Assembly (NCBI RefSeq): GCF_900101475.1
Contig: NZ_FMZV01000022.1
Span: 1-64,000 of the forward strand
DNA: 64,000 nucleotides
Reading direction: 5' to 3'
Origin: Ruegeria marina
Lineage (GTDB): Bacteria > Pseudomonadota > Alphaproteobacteria > Rhodobacterales > Rhodobacteraceae
The notes beneath the pieces are model-generated. The model saw only the letters and a list, made by a program, of their open reading frames with translations, ran no database searches and was not told where the DNA came from. The translations under genes and the position numbers were made by a program. Every line of letters begins with the position of its first letter. Position 1 is the first letter of the stretch. Positions 18,206 to 26,831 of the stretch are shown here, in pieces.

Positions 18206-21143
18206 TTTGTCGCTCTCCTTCCGGGTCAAAGAAATGATGTGAGATCAGGCGGGCGCTGGAGGTCTGGTTCTCCAGAAGGTTGACGATTTGGACCTCCTCC
18301 CCCAGCCGCGCCTGACCGTTTTTGACGAAAGCCATCGCGATGTATTTGCCCAGGGCGGGCGAATAGGTGGCCGAGGTCACCCAGCCCTCGCCATGCCCTT
18401 CCGGCGCGGCGCCCTTGGCAAAGATTAGCGATCCGCCCCGCGCGCCCTCATCGCCCTCGACCAGCAACCCGACAAGCTGCGCCCGGTCCTCGCTTTGCAG
18501 TAGCGGACGATGGCGCAGCACGCTGCCCACGAAAGGCTTTTTGGAGGAGGCAAGCCCCGCCAGCCCCAGATCCTCCATCGTTGTGCGCCCGTCGAGTTCC
18601 GGCCCGGCCACATGACCCTTTTCGATACGCAGGGTGCCCATGGATTCAGTGCCATAGGCGATGATCCGATGCGGCGCGCCCGCCGTCATGATCGCCTGCC
18701 AAACGGGCTGGCCATGGCCCGAGGGCGTGTAGATTTCGTATGCCAGTTCGCCCGAGAAACTCATGCGATGCAGCCGCACGGGGTGTTCCGCAATGGTCGC
18801 TTCGACAAAGCTGTTATTGGGCAGCGCCTCGGGCGAGAGGTCAACATCCGGGCAAAGTGTCTGCAACAGCGCGCGCGATTTCGGACCGGCCAGCGCCATG
18901 GCGGCGAATTGATCGGTCAGGCTGGTGACATGCACCTTCAGGTCCCGCCAGTCGCTTTGCAGGCGCCGTTCGAAATCGGCCAGGATCTTGGCGGCATTGG
19001 CGGTGGTGGTGGTCATGAAATACTCATGCTCCCCCAGCCGCGCCGTCGCGCCATCATCCAGCACGATCCCGTCCTCGCGCAGCATCACGCCATAGCGGAT
19101 GCGCCCCGGTCTCAGGCTCTTCCAGCCATTCGTGTAAACCCGGTTCAGGAAGGTGGCCGCATCGGGGCCCTGCACCGCGATCTTACCGAGGGTCGAGACA
19201 TCGACCAGCCCGATATGAGCCCGCACATGCGCCGCTTCGCGCCGGTAAGCGGCCCCGACATCCTCATCCCCTTGCGGATAATACCAGGCGCGTTTCCAAA
19301 GCCCCGCCTCGGCCAGTGCAGCGCCTTGGGCGACATGCCAGTCATGGATCGGCGTCCGCCGCGTGGGGCGCACATGCGCGCCATGATCCTGCCCGACCAA
19401 GGCGCCAATGGTGACGGGCGTGAAGGGCGGGCGGAAGGTGGTGGTGCCCGCTTCGGCAATCTCGCGCTCTTGGAGGTCGGCCATGCGCGCTAGCGCGTTC
19501 ACATTGGCCAGTTTGCCCTGATCGGTCGCCATGCCGGTGGTGGTATAGCGTTTGAGATGCTCGACCGAGACGTAACCTTCCAGATGCGCCTGATCGATAT
19601 CCGAGAGCTTCACGTCATGTTGCAGGTCGACAAAGGCCTTGCCCTTAACACCCGGCGCGCACCAGACCGGGCCGAAATTACCGCTCCAAAGCGGCCCACC
19701 GTCGAAGCTTTCCGGCACCGTACCCGCATCGCCATCCGGTCCGGCGGCCTCTGACCCACGCGCGAATCCGTCGGTGATGATCTGGGCCATTTCCATCGGC
19801 GCTGTCACCAAACCTGCGGGCTGCAGATGAGCCTCGAACAAGGCCCGGGGGATGAAACAGGCGGACTCGGGCCTGTATTCGGGGGTTTTATAAAGCTGGC
19901 TCCAAAGGTGGACATTGGGCGACCATCCCGCAGAGGCGGCGATCAGATCGCAGGCGAGTTGTAGCGGTTGGCCATTCTGGTCCAACGGCGCCACAAGCGC
20001 AGAGGTAACGCACTTGCGCCCGCGCGCCGCGATCACCGCGTGGCCTCTCAGAACGCGTATTCCCGCTGTCTCCGCCTGTTCGCGTAAGGCCTGGGGCACC
20101 TCGGTTCGGGTGTCGACGACGGTGACGCCCGCGCCCGCACTCGCCAGATCGATGGCGGTGGCATAGGCGCTATCATTATTGGTCGCGACAAGCGCGGTTT
20201 GCCCCGCCAGCACCGCGAACCGGTTGAGATAGCTGCGCACCGCACCTGCCAGCATCACGCCTGGCAGGTCGTTATTGCCAAAGACCATAGGGCGCTCAAT
20301 TGCGCCGGTCGCCATCACCGCGCGGGGCGCATGAATCTGCCAATAGCGCTGGCGCGGCTGGCCTTCGCAACCTGAAAGATGCTCCACCATCCCATAGGTG
20401 TCGCTGTCATAGGCCCCGAACACGCTCGCGCGGGTCAGGATGCGGATATTGGGCAGCGTGTGCAATTCAAGCTCGATCTGTTTCAGCCAGAAGTCACTCT
20501 CACCGCCCACGGGATCGCTCAGGATGGCGCCACCAAGGACGGTATCCTGCTCGGCCAGAATGACCCGCGCCCCTTTGCGTCCCGCGGCCAAAGCCGCCGA
20601 AAGCCCCGCCGCGCCGCCGCCGATCACCAGCACATCGCAGGTAGTCGTGACTTTCTCGTAGGTATCGGGATCAGGCAAATGCACAGCACGACCCATGCCA
20701 GACGCGCGGCGGATGAAGCGTTCGCACCACATCCAGAACCCGGTGCCAGAAAACGGACCGATGAAGGTCTTGTAATAGAACCCGGCGGAGAAAAACGGCG
20801 ACAGCAGATTGTTCACAGCGCCGATATCGAGGTGAATATTGGGCCAGGCGTTCTGGCTGGCGGCGACCAGCCCGTCTTGCGCCTCGACACATGTGGCGCG
20901 GGTATTTGGTTCGCGAAAGGCGCCCTCATGTAGCGTGACCATGGCGTTCGGTTCCTCGACGCCCGCCGAATAGACGCCACGACGCCGGTGATATTTGAAA
21001 CTGCGCCCCACCGTTTTGTGGCCCGCCGCCAGAAGAGCCGAGGCCAGCGTGTCGCCCTCAAAACCCGGCAAGTCCCTGCCGTCAAAGCACATGGTGACCG
21101 GGGTGTCCCGGTTGATCCGCCCGCCTGTCGTTAACCGCTTCAT
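18198..21143 (-). CDS. soxA: Sarcosine oxidase alpha subunit
   Basis: A 981-residue alpha subunit. The N-terminal domain (GRINRDTPVTMCFDG.., LASALLA) resembles the ferredoxin-like part of TSOX alpha. A dinucleotide-binding motif follows at about residues 172-200 (VLVIGGGAAGLSAALAAGRK). The C-terminal half is a GcvT-like folate-binding domain where the formaldehyde equivalent is transferred to tetrahydrofolate. The length is normal for heterotetrameric sarcosine oxidase. It overlaps soxD by 4 bp. With SoxB, SoxD and SoxG it should oxidise a secondary N-methyl amino acid to the primary amine. Confidence 0.93.
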   Translation of the reverse strand: MKRLTTGGRINRDTPVTMCFDGRDLPGFEGDTLASALLAAGHKTVGRSFKYHRRRGVYSAGVEEPNAMVTLHEGAFREPNTRATCVEAQDGLVAASQNAWPNIHLDIGAVNNLLSPFFSAGFYYKTFIGPFSGTGFWMWCERFIRRASGMGRAVHLPDPDTYEKVTTTCDVLVIGGGAAGLSAALAAGRKGARVILAEQDTVLGGAILSDPVGGESDFWLKQIELELHTLPNIRILTRASVFGAYDSDTYGMVEHLSGCEGQPRQRYWQIHAPRAVMATGAIERPMVFGNNDLPGVMLAGAVRSYLNRFAVLAGQTALVATNNDSAYATAIDLASAGAGVTVVDTRTEVPQALREQAETAGIRVLRGHAVIAARGRKCVTSALVAPLDQNGQPLQLACDLIAASAGWSPNVHLWSQLYKTPEYRPESACFIPRALFEAHLQPAGLVTAPMEMAQIITDGFARGSEAAGPDGDAGTVPESFDGGPLWSGNFGPVWCAPGVKGKAFVDLQHDVKLSDIDQAHLEGYVSVEHLKRYTTTGMATDQGKLANVNALARMADLQEREIAEAGTTTFRPPFTPVTIGALVGQDHGAHVRPTRRTPIHDWHVAQGAALAEAGLWKRAWYYPQGDEDVGAAYRREAAHVRAHIGLVDVSTLGKIAVQGPDAATFLNRVYTNGWKSLRPGRIRYGVMLREDGIVLDDGATARLGEHEYFMTTTTANAAKILADFERRLQSDWRDLKVHVTSLTDQFAAMALAGPKSRALLQTLCPDVDLSPEALPNNSFVEATIAEHPVRLHRMSFSGELAYEIYTPSGHGQPVWQAIMTAGAPHRIIAYGTESMGTLRIEKGHVAGPELDGRTTMEDLGLAGLASSKKPFVGSVLRHRPLLQSEDRAQLVGLLVEGDEGARGGSLIFAKGAAPEGHGEGWVTSATYSPALGKYIAMAFVKNGQARLGEEVQIVNLLENQTSSARLISHHFFDPEGERQNG

Positions 21144-21406
21144 GACGAGGCCTCACTGGCCAAATGGCAGGCGCTGACCTCATGAGTCAGGGTGTTGCGT
21201 TCAAGCACCAGCCATTGGCGGCAGCCCTGGACGTGATGCCAATATTCTCGATGCCAGCCGCGCGGGTTGTCACGGGTGAAGACATAGTCGACCCAAAGGG
21301 CCGGATCGGTCTCGTGCTCATCCGGGCGTTTGACGGTTGCGTCACCGTAATAGGAGAACTCGGTCTCGCTGCGCTGGCCACAGATGGGGCAATGGATACG
21401 GATCAT
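21140..21406 (-). CDS. soxD: Sarcosine oxidase delta subunit (zinc-binding)
   Basis: An 88-residue delta subunit. Cys6-x-x-Cys9 (HCPICG) with His57/His58 and Cys62 (WHHVQGC) provide the expected zinc site. ATG 21406 is preceded by GAGGGG; the open frame continues upstream only as a shadow of soxB. It lies 10 bp after soxB and overlaps soxA by 4 bp, giving the standard B-D-A-G order. Confidence 0.92.
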   Translation of the reverse strand: MIRIHCPICGQRSETEFSYYGDATVKRPDEHETDPALWVDYVFTRDNPRGWHREYWHHVQGCRQWLVLERNTLTHEVSACHLASEASS

Positions 21407-21416
21407 TACGTGCCCC

Positions 21417-22670
21417 TCATTGTTGGTTCGGATGAGGGCCCGCGCCCTTTTCATCAATGGTGCCGCCGCGCGCGAAGCGGTCGAGCGTATAGGCGGCGTT
21501 GTCGGGGTGGGGTTCGTCTTTGGCGATGGTCCAGGCAAAGCAATAGCCCGAGGCCGGGATCGTCTTGAATCCGCCGTAACACCAGCCACCGTTGAAATAG
21601 AGCCCGTCGACCGGCGTGCGCGTGATGATGGGAGAGCCGTCCATGGACATGTCCATCACCCCCGCCCAATGGCGCAATAGTTTTAGGCGGGACACCCCCG
21701 GCACCAGCGATTTCGCCGCCGCCAGCGTATGCTCGACCACCGGCAGGCCGCCGCGTTGCGCGTAGCTGTTATACATGTCCAGATCGCCGCCCAGAACCAG
21801 CCCGCCCTTGTCGGACTGGCTGATATAGAAATGCCCCGCGCCGTAAGAGACGACCGTGTCGATGAAGGGCTTATAGGGCTCGGTGACAAAGGCCTGCAGG
21901 CTGTGGCTTTCAATCGGCAGGCGCAAACCGGCCATTTTCGCCAGATGCCCCGAATGGCCTGCCACGCAGAGCGCGACCTTCTTGGCACGGATATCGCCTC
22001 GGTTGGTCTGCACACCGGTGATCTTGCCGCCGTCAAATAGGAACCCCGTGACCTCGCGCTTTTGCAGGATATCGACGCCGCGCCTGTCCGCGCCGCGCGC
22101 ATAGCCCCAGGCCACCGCATCATGGCGCGCCGTACCCGCCCGGCGTTGCAGGATCGCGCCATGGATCGGGAAGCGGGCATTGTCATAGTCGAGATAGGGC
22201 AGATCGCGCTGTACCTGCTGACGGCTCAGCAATTCCGCGTCAATCCCGTTGGCCCTCATCGTGTTGCCGCGCCGTCTCGCAGCATCAATCTGACCGGGTG
22301 AGTGCAGCAGGTTATACTGCCCGCGCTGCGAGAACATGACGTTGTAGTTCAGGTCCTGACTCAGATTCTCCCAAAGCTTCATCGACCGTTCGTAGAACAT
22401 CGTGTTGCCAGGCAGGAAGTAGTTCGAGCGGACAATCGTCGTGTTCCGCCCAGTATTACCGCCGCCCAGATAGCCCTTTTCGACGACGGCGACATTGGTG
22501 ATCCCGTGTTCCTTGGCCAGATAGTACGCGGTGGCCAGCCCATGCCCGCCCGCGCCAACGATCAGAACGTCATATTCGGGTTTGGGTTCGGGGTCACGCC
22601 AGGCGCGCGGCCAGCTTTTGTTGCCTTTCAGCGCATTGGTGAAAACCGAGAGGGCGGAATATCTGCTCAT
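21417..22670 (-). CDS. soxB: Sarcosine oxidase beta subunit
   Basis: A 417-residue flavoprotein subunit. The FAD-binding motif is DVLIVGAGGHGLATAYYL (residues 34-51). The segment ARHDAVAWGYARGAD (from about 181) contains the histidine that carries covalent FMN in characterised enzymes. The start is ATG 22670, which overlaps the racemase stop as ATGA; GTG 22679 is the alternative. It is the catalytic subunit for oxidation of N-methyl amino acids. It follows a PLP lyase gene and a racemase gene, an unusual setting for plain sarcosine use. Confidence 0.93.
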   Translation of the reverse strand: MSRYSALSVFTNALKGNKSWPRAWRDPEPKPEYDVLIVGAGGHGLATAYYLAKEHGITNVAVVEKGYLGGGNTGRNTTIVRSNYFLPGNTMFYERSMKLWENLSQDLNYNVMFSQRGQYNLLHSPGQIDAARRRGNTMRANGIDAELLSRQQVQRDLPYLDYDNARFPIHGAILQRRAGTARHDAVAWGYARGADRRGVDILQKREVTGFLFDGGKITGVQTNRGDIRAKKVALCVAGHSGHLAKMAGLRLPIESHSLQAFVTEPYKPFIDTVVSYGAGHFYISQSDKGGLVLGGDLDMYNSYAQRGGLPVVEHTLAAAKSLVPGVSRLKLLRHWAGVMDMSMDGSPIITRTPVDGLYFNGGWCYGGFKTIPASGYCFAWTIAKDEPHPDNAAYTLDRFARGGTIDEKGAGPHPNQQ

Positions 22671-23386
22671 GACGCGCACCGGACGGGAATTTGCGGCAGC
22701 GCAAAACCCACAACGGCCTTACACACCGCGTCGAGACTGTCGAAGCTCGGCACCGGCAGGTCGAGATCGCGGAACAGAAGAGAGAACTCGGTGCAGGCCG
22801 TAACGAGGCGGTCGACACCCCGGTCCCGCATCTGCCCTGCAATCTCCGTCAGACTTGCGCGCGCCTGAGAGGTGGGGCCCTCGGCCTTGATCGTCTGGAT
22901 CAGGTGCAAGAGCTTACCATCATCCTGCGGATAGATCATGTGCAACCCGCGCGCCTGCATCGGCGCGTCGAACAGTCCGGTCAGGCGTAAGGCGGGTGAG
23001 CCCAGAAGGCCCACGCGCGCGCCAGGCCCCATGGCGCCGGCGATCTGATCGGCCACGGCCTCGACCATGTTAATCAACGGGATGTCGCAGCCCGCCTCGA
23101 TCACCGGGGCATAGCGATGCGCGGTGTTGCAGGGCATGGCCAGCGCTTCGGCGCCCATATCCTGCAACCGTTGCGCCATCCGGGCCAGCACCGGGCCGGG
23201 ATCTTCGCCGGTCCGGTGGATCAGATGGTCGATACGCGAGGGCACTTGCGGGTTGTTATCGACCAGCAGCGGGATGTGATCCTGGTCGCACTTGGCCGGG
23301 GTCGCCTCGATGATGCGCTGCATCATCAGCACCGTGGCCTCGGGGCCCATGCCGCCCAATATGCCGATCGTTTTGGGCACTGCCAT
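22667..23386 (-). CDS. Aspartate/glutamate racemase family protein
   Basis: A 239-residue cofactor-independent racemase of the Asp/Glu/hydantoin family. The N-terminus is typical (TIGILGGMGPEAT). The two catalytic cysteines are present: Cys86 in MPCNTAH and Cys198 in TACTEFS. It would interconvert D and L forms of an acidic or related amino acid. Its position between a PLP lyase gene (8 bp gap) and soxB (4 bp overlap) suggests it supplies the right enantiomer for one of these enzymes. The substrate cannot be read from the sequence. Confidence 0.87.
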   Translation of the reverse strand: MAVPKTIGILGGMGPEATVLMMQRIIEATPAKCDQDHIPLLVDNNPQVPSRIDHLIHRTGEDPGPVLARMAQRLQDMGAEALAMPCNTAHRYAPVIEAGCDIPLINMVEAVADQIAGAMGPGARVGLLGSPALRLTGLFDAPMQARGLHMIYPQDDGKLLHLIQTIKAEGPTSQARASLTEIAGQMRDRGVDRLVTACTEFSLLFRDLDLPVPSFDSLDAVCKAVVGFALPQIPVRCAS

Positions 23387-23394
23387 CCGCCCGC

Positions 23395-24414
23395 TTAGGC
23401 CGCTTTCCAGCGATCCGAAAAGTCGAACGCACTGTCATAGCCGAAGAGCGCGACCGAGCCGCCGGTATGCAGGAAGACGACGCGCTCCTCCTTGCTGAAA
23501 TGGCCTTTGCGGATCAGATCGATGAGCCCCGCCGCCCCCTTGGCCGAATAGACCGGGTCCAGCAGGATGCTCTCCAACTCGGCAAACATTGCGATCGCCT
23601 CAAGCCCGCCTTCAGTCGGGATGCCATAGCCGTCGCCCACATAGTCGGTGTTTGCGACCACATCCTCACGCGCGACCACACCGGCGCAGCCCAGATTCTC
23701 TGCCGTGGCGACGGCCAGATTATAGACGTTTTCTTCCTGCTTCGGCTTTGGCGCGCGCACGCCGATGCCCAGAAGGGGGATATTGGCATTGGTGGCTTTC
23801 AATCCGGTGATCAGCCCCGCCTGCGTGCCTGCCGAGCCGGTCGCGTGCACGATGTGATCGACCCGCAAGCCGCGATCATTGAACTGGCCCAGCATCTCGA
23901 AAGCGCAATTGACATAGCCCAAGGCACCGGTCGGGTTCGAGCCGCCGCCGGGGATGGTGTAGACAATGCGGCCCTCGGCGCGGAATTTCTCGGCCACGGC
24001 CTCCATCTCGGCATTCATGTCGAGGCCACTGGGGCGGGTTTCGGTGGTTGCGCCATGCAGATGGTCCAGCAGGACATTGCCGTTATTCTTGTAGTTGGCG
24101 TTGTTCGAACCGGTGCGGTCCTCCAGCAGCAGATGGCAGTCGAGCCCCAGCTTGGCGGCGAAAGCCGCCGTTTGGCGCGCGTGGTTCGATTGTGTGGCGC
24201 CCTGGGTCATCACAAGATCGGTGCCCTGCAACTCGGCCTCGGCCATCAGGAATTCCAGCTTGCGGGTCTTGTTGCCGCCGGTCGAAAGCCCGGTGCAATC
24301 GTCACGTTTGATCCAAATCTCGGGTCCGCCTAGCTCTTTCGACAGACGCTCCAGCGGTTCCAGCGGCGTGGGCAGATGGGCGATGAAACGGCGGGGATAG
24401 CGGGCAAGGTGCAT
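23395..24414 (-). CDS. PLP-dependent lyase: L-cysteate sulfo-lyase (CuyA) / D-cysteine desulfhydrase family
   Basis: A 339-residue fold-type II PLP enzyme of the ACC deaminase/D-cysteine desulfhydrase family. The PLP lysine is Lys49 in [11 protein letters not shown], and the substrate-carboxylate loop is [14 protein letters not shown] (71-84). The glycine-rich phosphate loop [10 protein letters not shown] and the [16 protein letters not shown] segment resemble what I recall of CuyA, the L-cysteate sulfo-lyase of Ruegeria pomeroyi, which is often annotated as D-cysteine desulfhydrase. The reaction is beta-elimination giving pyruvate, ammonium and sulfite or sulfide. The gene starts 18 bp after the AraC gene. 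The family is certain; the choice between cysteate and D-cysteine is not. Confidence 0.85.
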   Translation of the reverse strand: MHLARYPRRFIAHLPTPLEPLERLSKELGGPEIWIKRDDCTGLSTGGNKTRKLEFLMAEAELQGTDLVMTQGATQSNHARQTAAFAAKLGLDCHLLLEDRTGSNNANYKNNGNVLLDHLHGATTETRPSGLDMNAEMEAVAEKFRAEGRIVYTIPGGGSNPTGALGYVNCAFEMLGQFNDRGLRVDHIVHATGSAGTQAGLITGLKATNANIPLLGIGVRAPKPKQEENVYNLAVATAENLGCAGVVAREDVVANTDYVGDGYGIPTEGGLEAIAMFAELESILLDPVYSAKGAAGLIDLIRKGHFSKEERVVFLHTGGSVALFGYDSAFDFSDRWKAA

Positions 24415-24432
24415 AGATGTGAGACCTTATGA

Positions 24433-25494
24433 TTAACGAACGGCGGCAGACGGCTCGCGGGTGGTTGGGGCATTGGCCGGAAGGCAGGTATTTTGGTGAT
24501 CTGAAAACCGTCTTTTGCGGTCTTCGGTTGGCGTGACGCCGAAGTGTTTTCGATAGCATTTAGAGAATGCAGAGGTTGACTTGAATCCAGCCGCTAAAGA
24601 CGCTGAAACAAGTGATACCTCTGGATCCCACACGAGGAACCGCGCATGGTTAAGGCGCAACGTTCGGTATACGCTGTGCGGAGAAGCCCCAAGAACTCTT
24701 TGAAATTTTCGCTCAATCTGGCGCATGGAAATGCCGATGACGCGCGATATGTCCACCATGGAGAGCGGTTTCTCCAGGTTAGACTGCATTCGCCTGATGC
24801 AGGCCCGGACAAGATAGTCTTGACTAGCACTTTGCTCAAGCTGACAGCTTTCAATCGATAGCGTGCTTACGGGTGTTTCGCTCAATCCCAGCTGTGCGCT
24901 CACCAGCTTTTTGGTCTCGGGCCCGAGGTCATGTCCGACCATCTCAAGTGCAAGTTGGAGGCCCGCACCTCCCGCGATTGCGCTCCAGATCGGGCCGTCA
25001 ATCCAGATCGGCTGATCAATGAATTCATCGGCCCAACCTCTTTCCTTAAAGACGGCTCTGAAATTTGGATGTACCGCTACAGTTCGCTGTCGGCAGTGTC
25101 CAACTTGGGCTGCTAGAAAGACCGCACCTCCGCAAAACGCTGAGATCTTCGATTGCCATATACGCGCGGACACCTTTGTGCGGATCTTGGGATCCAAAGA
25201 CCAAACGTTGCGGTGATCACCTAGGAAAAGAAGCGTTTCACCGCAGTTCGGTCGCTCTCCACTTTCGCCGAGAAAGTCCTGCAATCCATCGAAGTGGCTC
25301 AACCCGAACCGAGCATATCCCATGACGTCGTTTGCTGTCTGGAAGATTTCAGTTGCCGCCGATATCGCAAATTCCGGCCTGCTCGGGCCAAGGATGAAAG
25401 AGATTTTTCGGACGGCCGTATCACGATGGACCGGGCGAGGGACCGGCGCGCTGTGGCTGTATTGGTAGGAATTGGTTTTGCTTTGGTAGGTCAT
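24433..25494 (-). CDS. GATase1-like AraC-family regulator
   Basis: A 353-residue regulator with an N-terminal DJ-1/PfpI-like sensor domain (KISFILGPSRPEFAISAATE; FCGGAVFLAAQVG) and a C-terminal double HTH AraC domain (MVDISRVIGISMRQIERKFQ, then SLAAGFKSTSAFSKCYRKHFG). This architecture is shared by GbdR, SouR and CdhR, the known regulators of glycine betaine, sarcosine and carnitine catabolism, which suits this operon. ATG 25494 was chosen for the ATGA overlap with the upstream gene. It lies inside the operon it probably controls, likely giving positive feedback. Confidence 0.88.
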   Translation of the reverse strand: MTYQSKTNSYQYSHSAPVPRPVHRDTAVRKISFILGPSRPEFAISAATEIFQTANDVMGYARFGLSHFDGLQDFLGESGERPNCGETLLFLGDHRNVWSLDPKIRTKVSARIWQSKISAFCGGAVFLAAQVGHCRQRTVAVHPNFRAVFKERGWADEFIDQPIWIDGPIWSAIAGGAGLQLALEMVGHDLGPETKKLVSAQLGLSETPVSTLSIESCQLEQSASQDYLVRACIRRMQSNLEKPLSMVDISRVIGISMRQIERKFQRVLGASPHSVYRTLRLNHARFLVWDPEVSLVSASLAAGFKSTSAFSKCYRKHFGVTPTEDRKRRFSDHQNTCLPANAPTTREPSAAVR

Positions 25495-26831
25495 TGCGCC
25501 TCCCTCAACAGACCACACAGCAACGCTTGAAGGGTCGTGTCAGCCGCCGGATCCAGTACAATGGCTGCAATCCGCTTCTGCACCGTGTCTGGGATCACCC
25601 CGGCTGCGTATTTCCGGAACTTCGCGACGAGGGCGGCATCGCTTAGTGGATTGTCGTAGTTGCCTGCCGCCACATGAGGACTGGATTTGAGCACGCGGCC
25701 GTCTTTGAGGCTCAGGCTGACATGGGCATAGCGCTCTTCGGGGAAGGCCGCGTTGTAGTCAGCCCGTTCCGAAAATGTGATCAGATCGGCCAGTGCAAGC
25801 ACCTCTGGCCGGTTGATTATCTTGGGATCAAGATGGCCCGGCAGAACGTCGCCGTGAATAAAAAAGAGTGCGACGGACACCGGCAGGCTATACTGGGCCT
25901 CATCCCCGTCCGTCGGGCGAGTGGTGGCCAATCTGGTTGCCTCGTGGAAGGTGCAGACTTCAAGTGTCTCGATGTCTTCGGCGGCAAACGCGTGTTGCTG
26001 GCGGAGCGTCCTGATCGCCTCTATCGGCGGCTGTGACCAGCGGCAGACAGGATAGGCCTTGAAATTCATCTCAAGCATGCGCCATCGCTGGCCCAGATCT
26101 GACCAGAGATGCGCAACCTCGTGGGCTTCGCAGGTGATCGCGGGCGCCCCGGTAAAGCCATCCTCGGCCAGATCCGCGGCGCTGACGCCCACCATCGCGC
26201 CCCAGCCCGAGCTGTCCTTGACCATGGTGGGGTGGTCAATCGCGCGCATCATCTGCGCTCGTGGGCCGTAATATTCCGCAATTCCAATGGCATGGCGGAA
26301 CTGATCGCGTGAAAATCCCCTGATCCGGGCCACCATGGCCGCGCACCCCAGGGCGTTCCAGGCGCCGGAGCTGTGGTAATCCGCGACCGTTGCGTGCAGC
26401 GACAACCCCGCGCGCAAGGCGATCTCGTACCCCACAACCAGATGGGTCAGAAAATCGTCGAGCCGTATCCCGAGCGATGTCCCAAGCTCGGCCAGAAGGG
26501 CGGGCAATAGGGCCGCGCCCGCATGGCCTTTGCAGGATTGGTGACCGTCATGACCGTCAATCGAGTCAATCGCGATGGCGCCTGCAAAGGCAAATCCGGG
26601 CGGGCTGACGGGCCGTCCGTCAAAGAGCATCGGCACCGCGTCCTCGCTCGTGCCATAGCGTTTGGCGGCGTGATTGCTCGCGATCCGGGCCGACGGCGTG
26701 TTGGCGCCCGCCGCCCAGACCCCCACCAGGTCGACCAGACAGCGCCGCGCCTGGTGCATGACTTCGGGCGGGATATCGGCGGGGGTCAAACGGCTGGCAA
26801 AATCATAAGCATCTGCAAAACTGTCAGGCAT
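25491..26831 (-). CDS. MmgE/PrpD family protein
   Basis: A 446-residue MmgE/PrpD-fold protein. Family marks include DLVGVWAAGANTPSARI near the N-terminus, DSIDGHDGHQSCKGHAGAALLPALLA, and the YPVCRWSQPPIEA segment. Known members are 2-methylcitrate dehydratase, cis-aconitate decarboxylase and iminodisuccinate epimerase, so the reaction here is probably a dehydration, epimerisation or decarboxylation of a carboxylic acid. ATG 26831 overlaps the MttB-like gene by 8 bp; codons further upstream belong to that gene's shadow. It overlaps araC by 4 bp. It has no obvious place in sarcosine oxidation, so it hints at a larger substrate. Confidence 0.85.
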   Translation of the reverse strand: MPDSFADAYDFASRLTPADIPPEVMHQARRCLVDLVGVWAAGANTPSARIASNHAAKRYGTSEDAVPMLFDGRPVSPPGFAFAGAIAIDSIDGHDGHQSCKGHAGAALLPALLAELGTSLGIRLDDFLTHLVVGYEIALRAGLSLHATVADYHSSGAWNALGCAAMVARIRGFSRDQFRHAIGIAEYYGPRAQMMRAIDHPTMVKDSSGWGAMVGVSAADLAEDGFTGAPAITCEAHEVAHLWSDLGQRWRMLEMNFKAYPVCRWSQPPIEAIRTLRQQHAFAAEDIETLEVCTFHEATRLATTRPTDGDEAQYSLPVSVALFFIHGDVLPGHLDPKIINRPEVLALADLITFSERADYNAAFPEERYAHVSLSLKDGRVLKSSPHVAAGNYDNPLSDAALVAKFRKYAAGVIPDTVQKRIAAIVLDPAADTTLQALLCGLLREAQ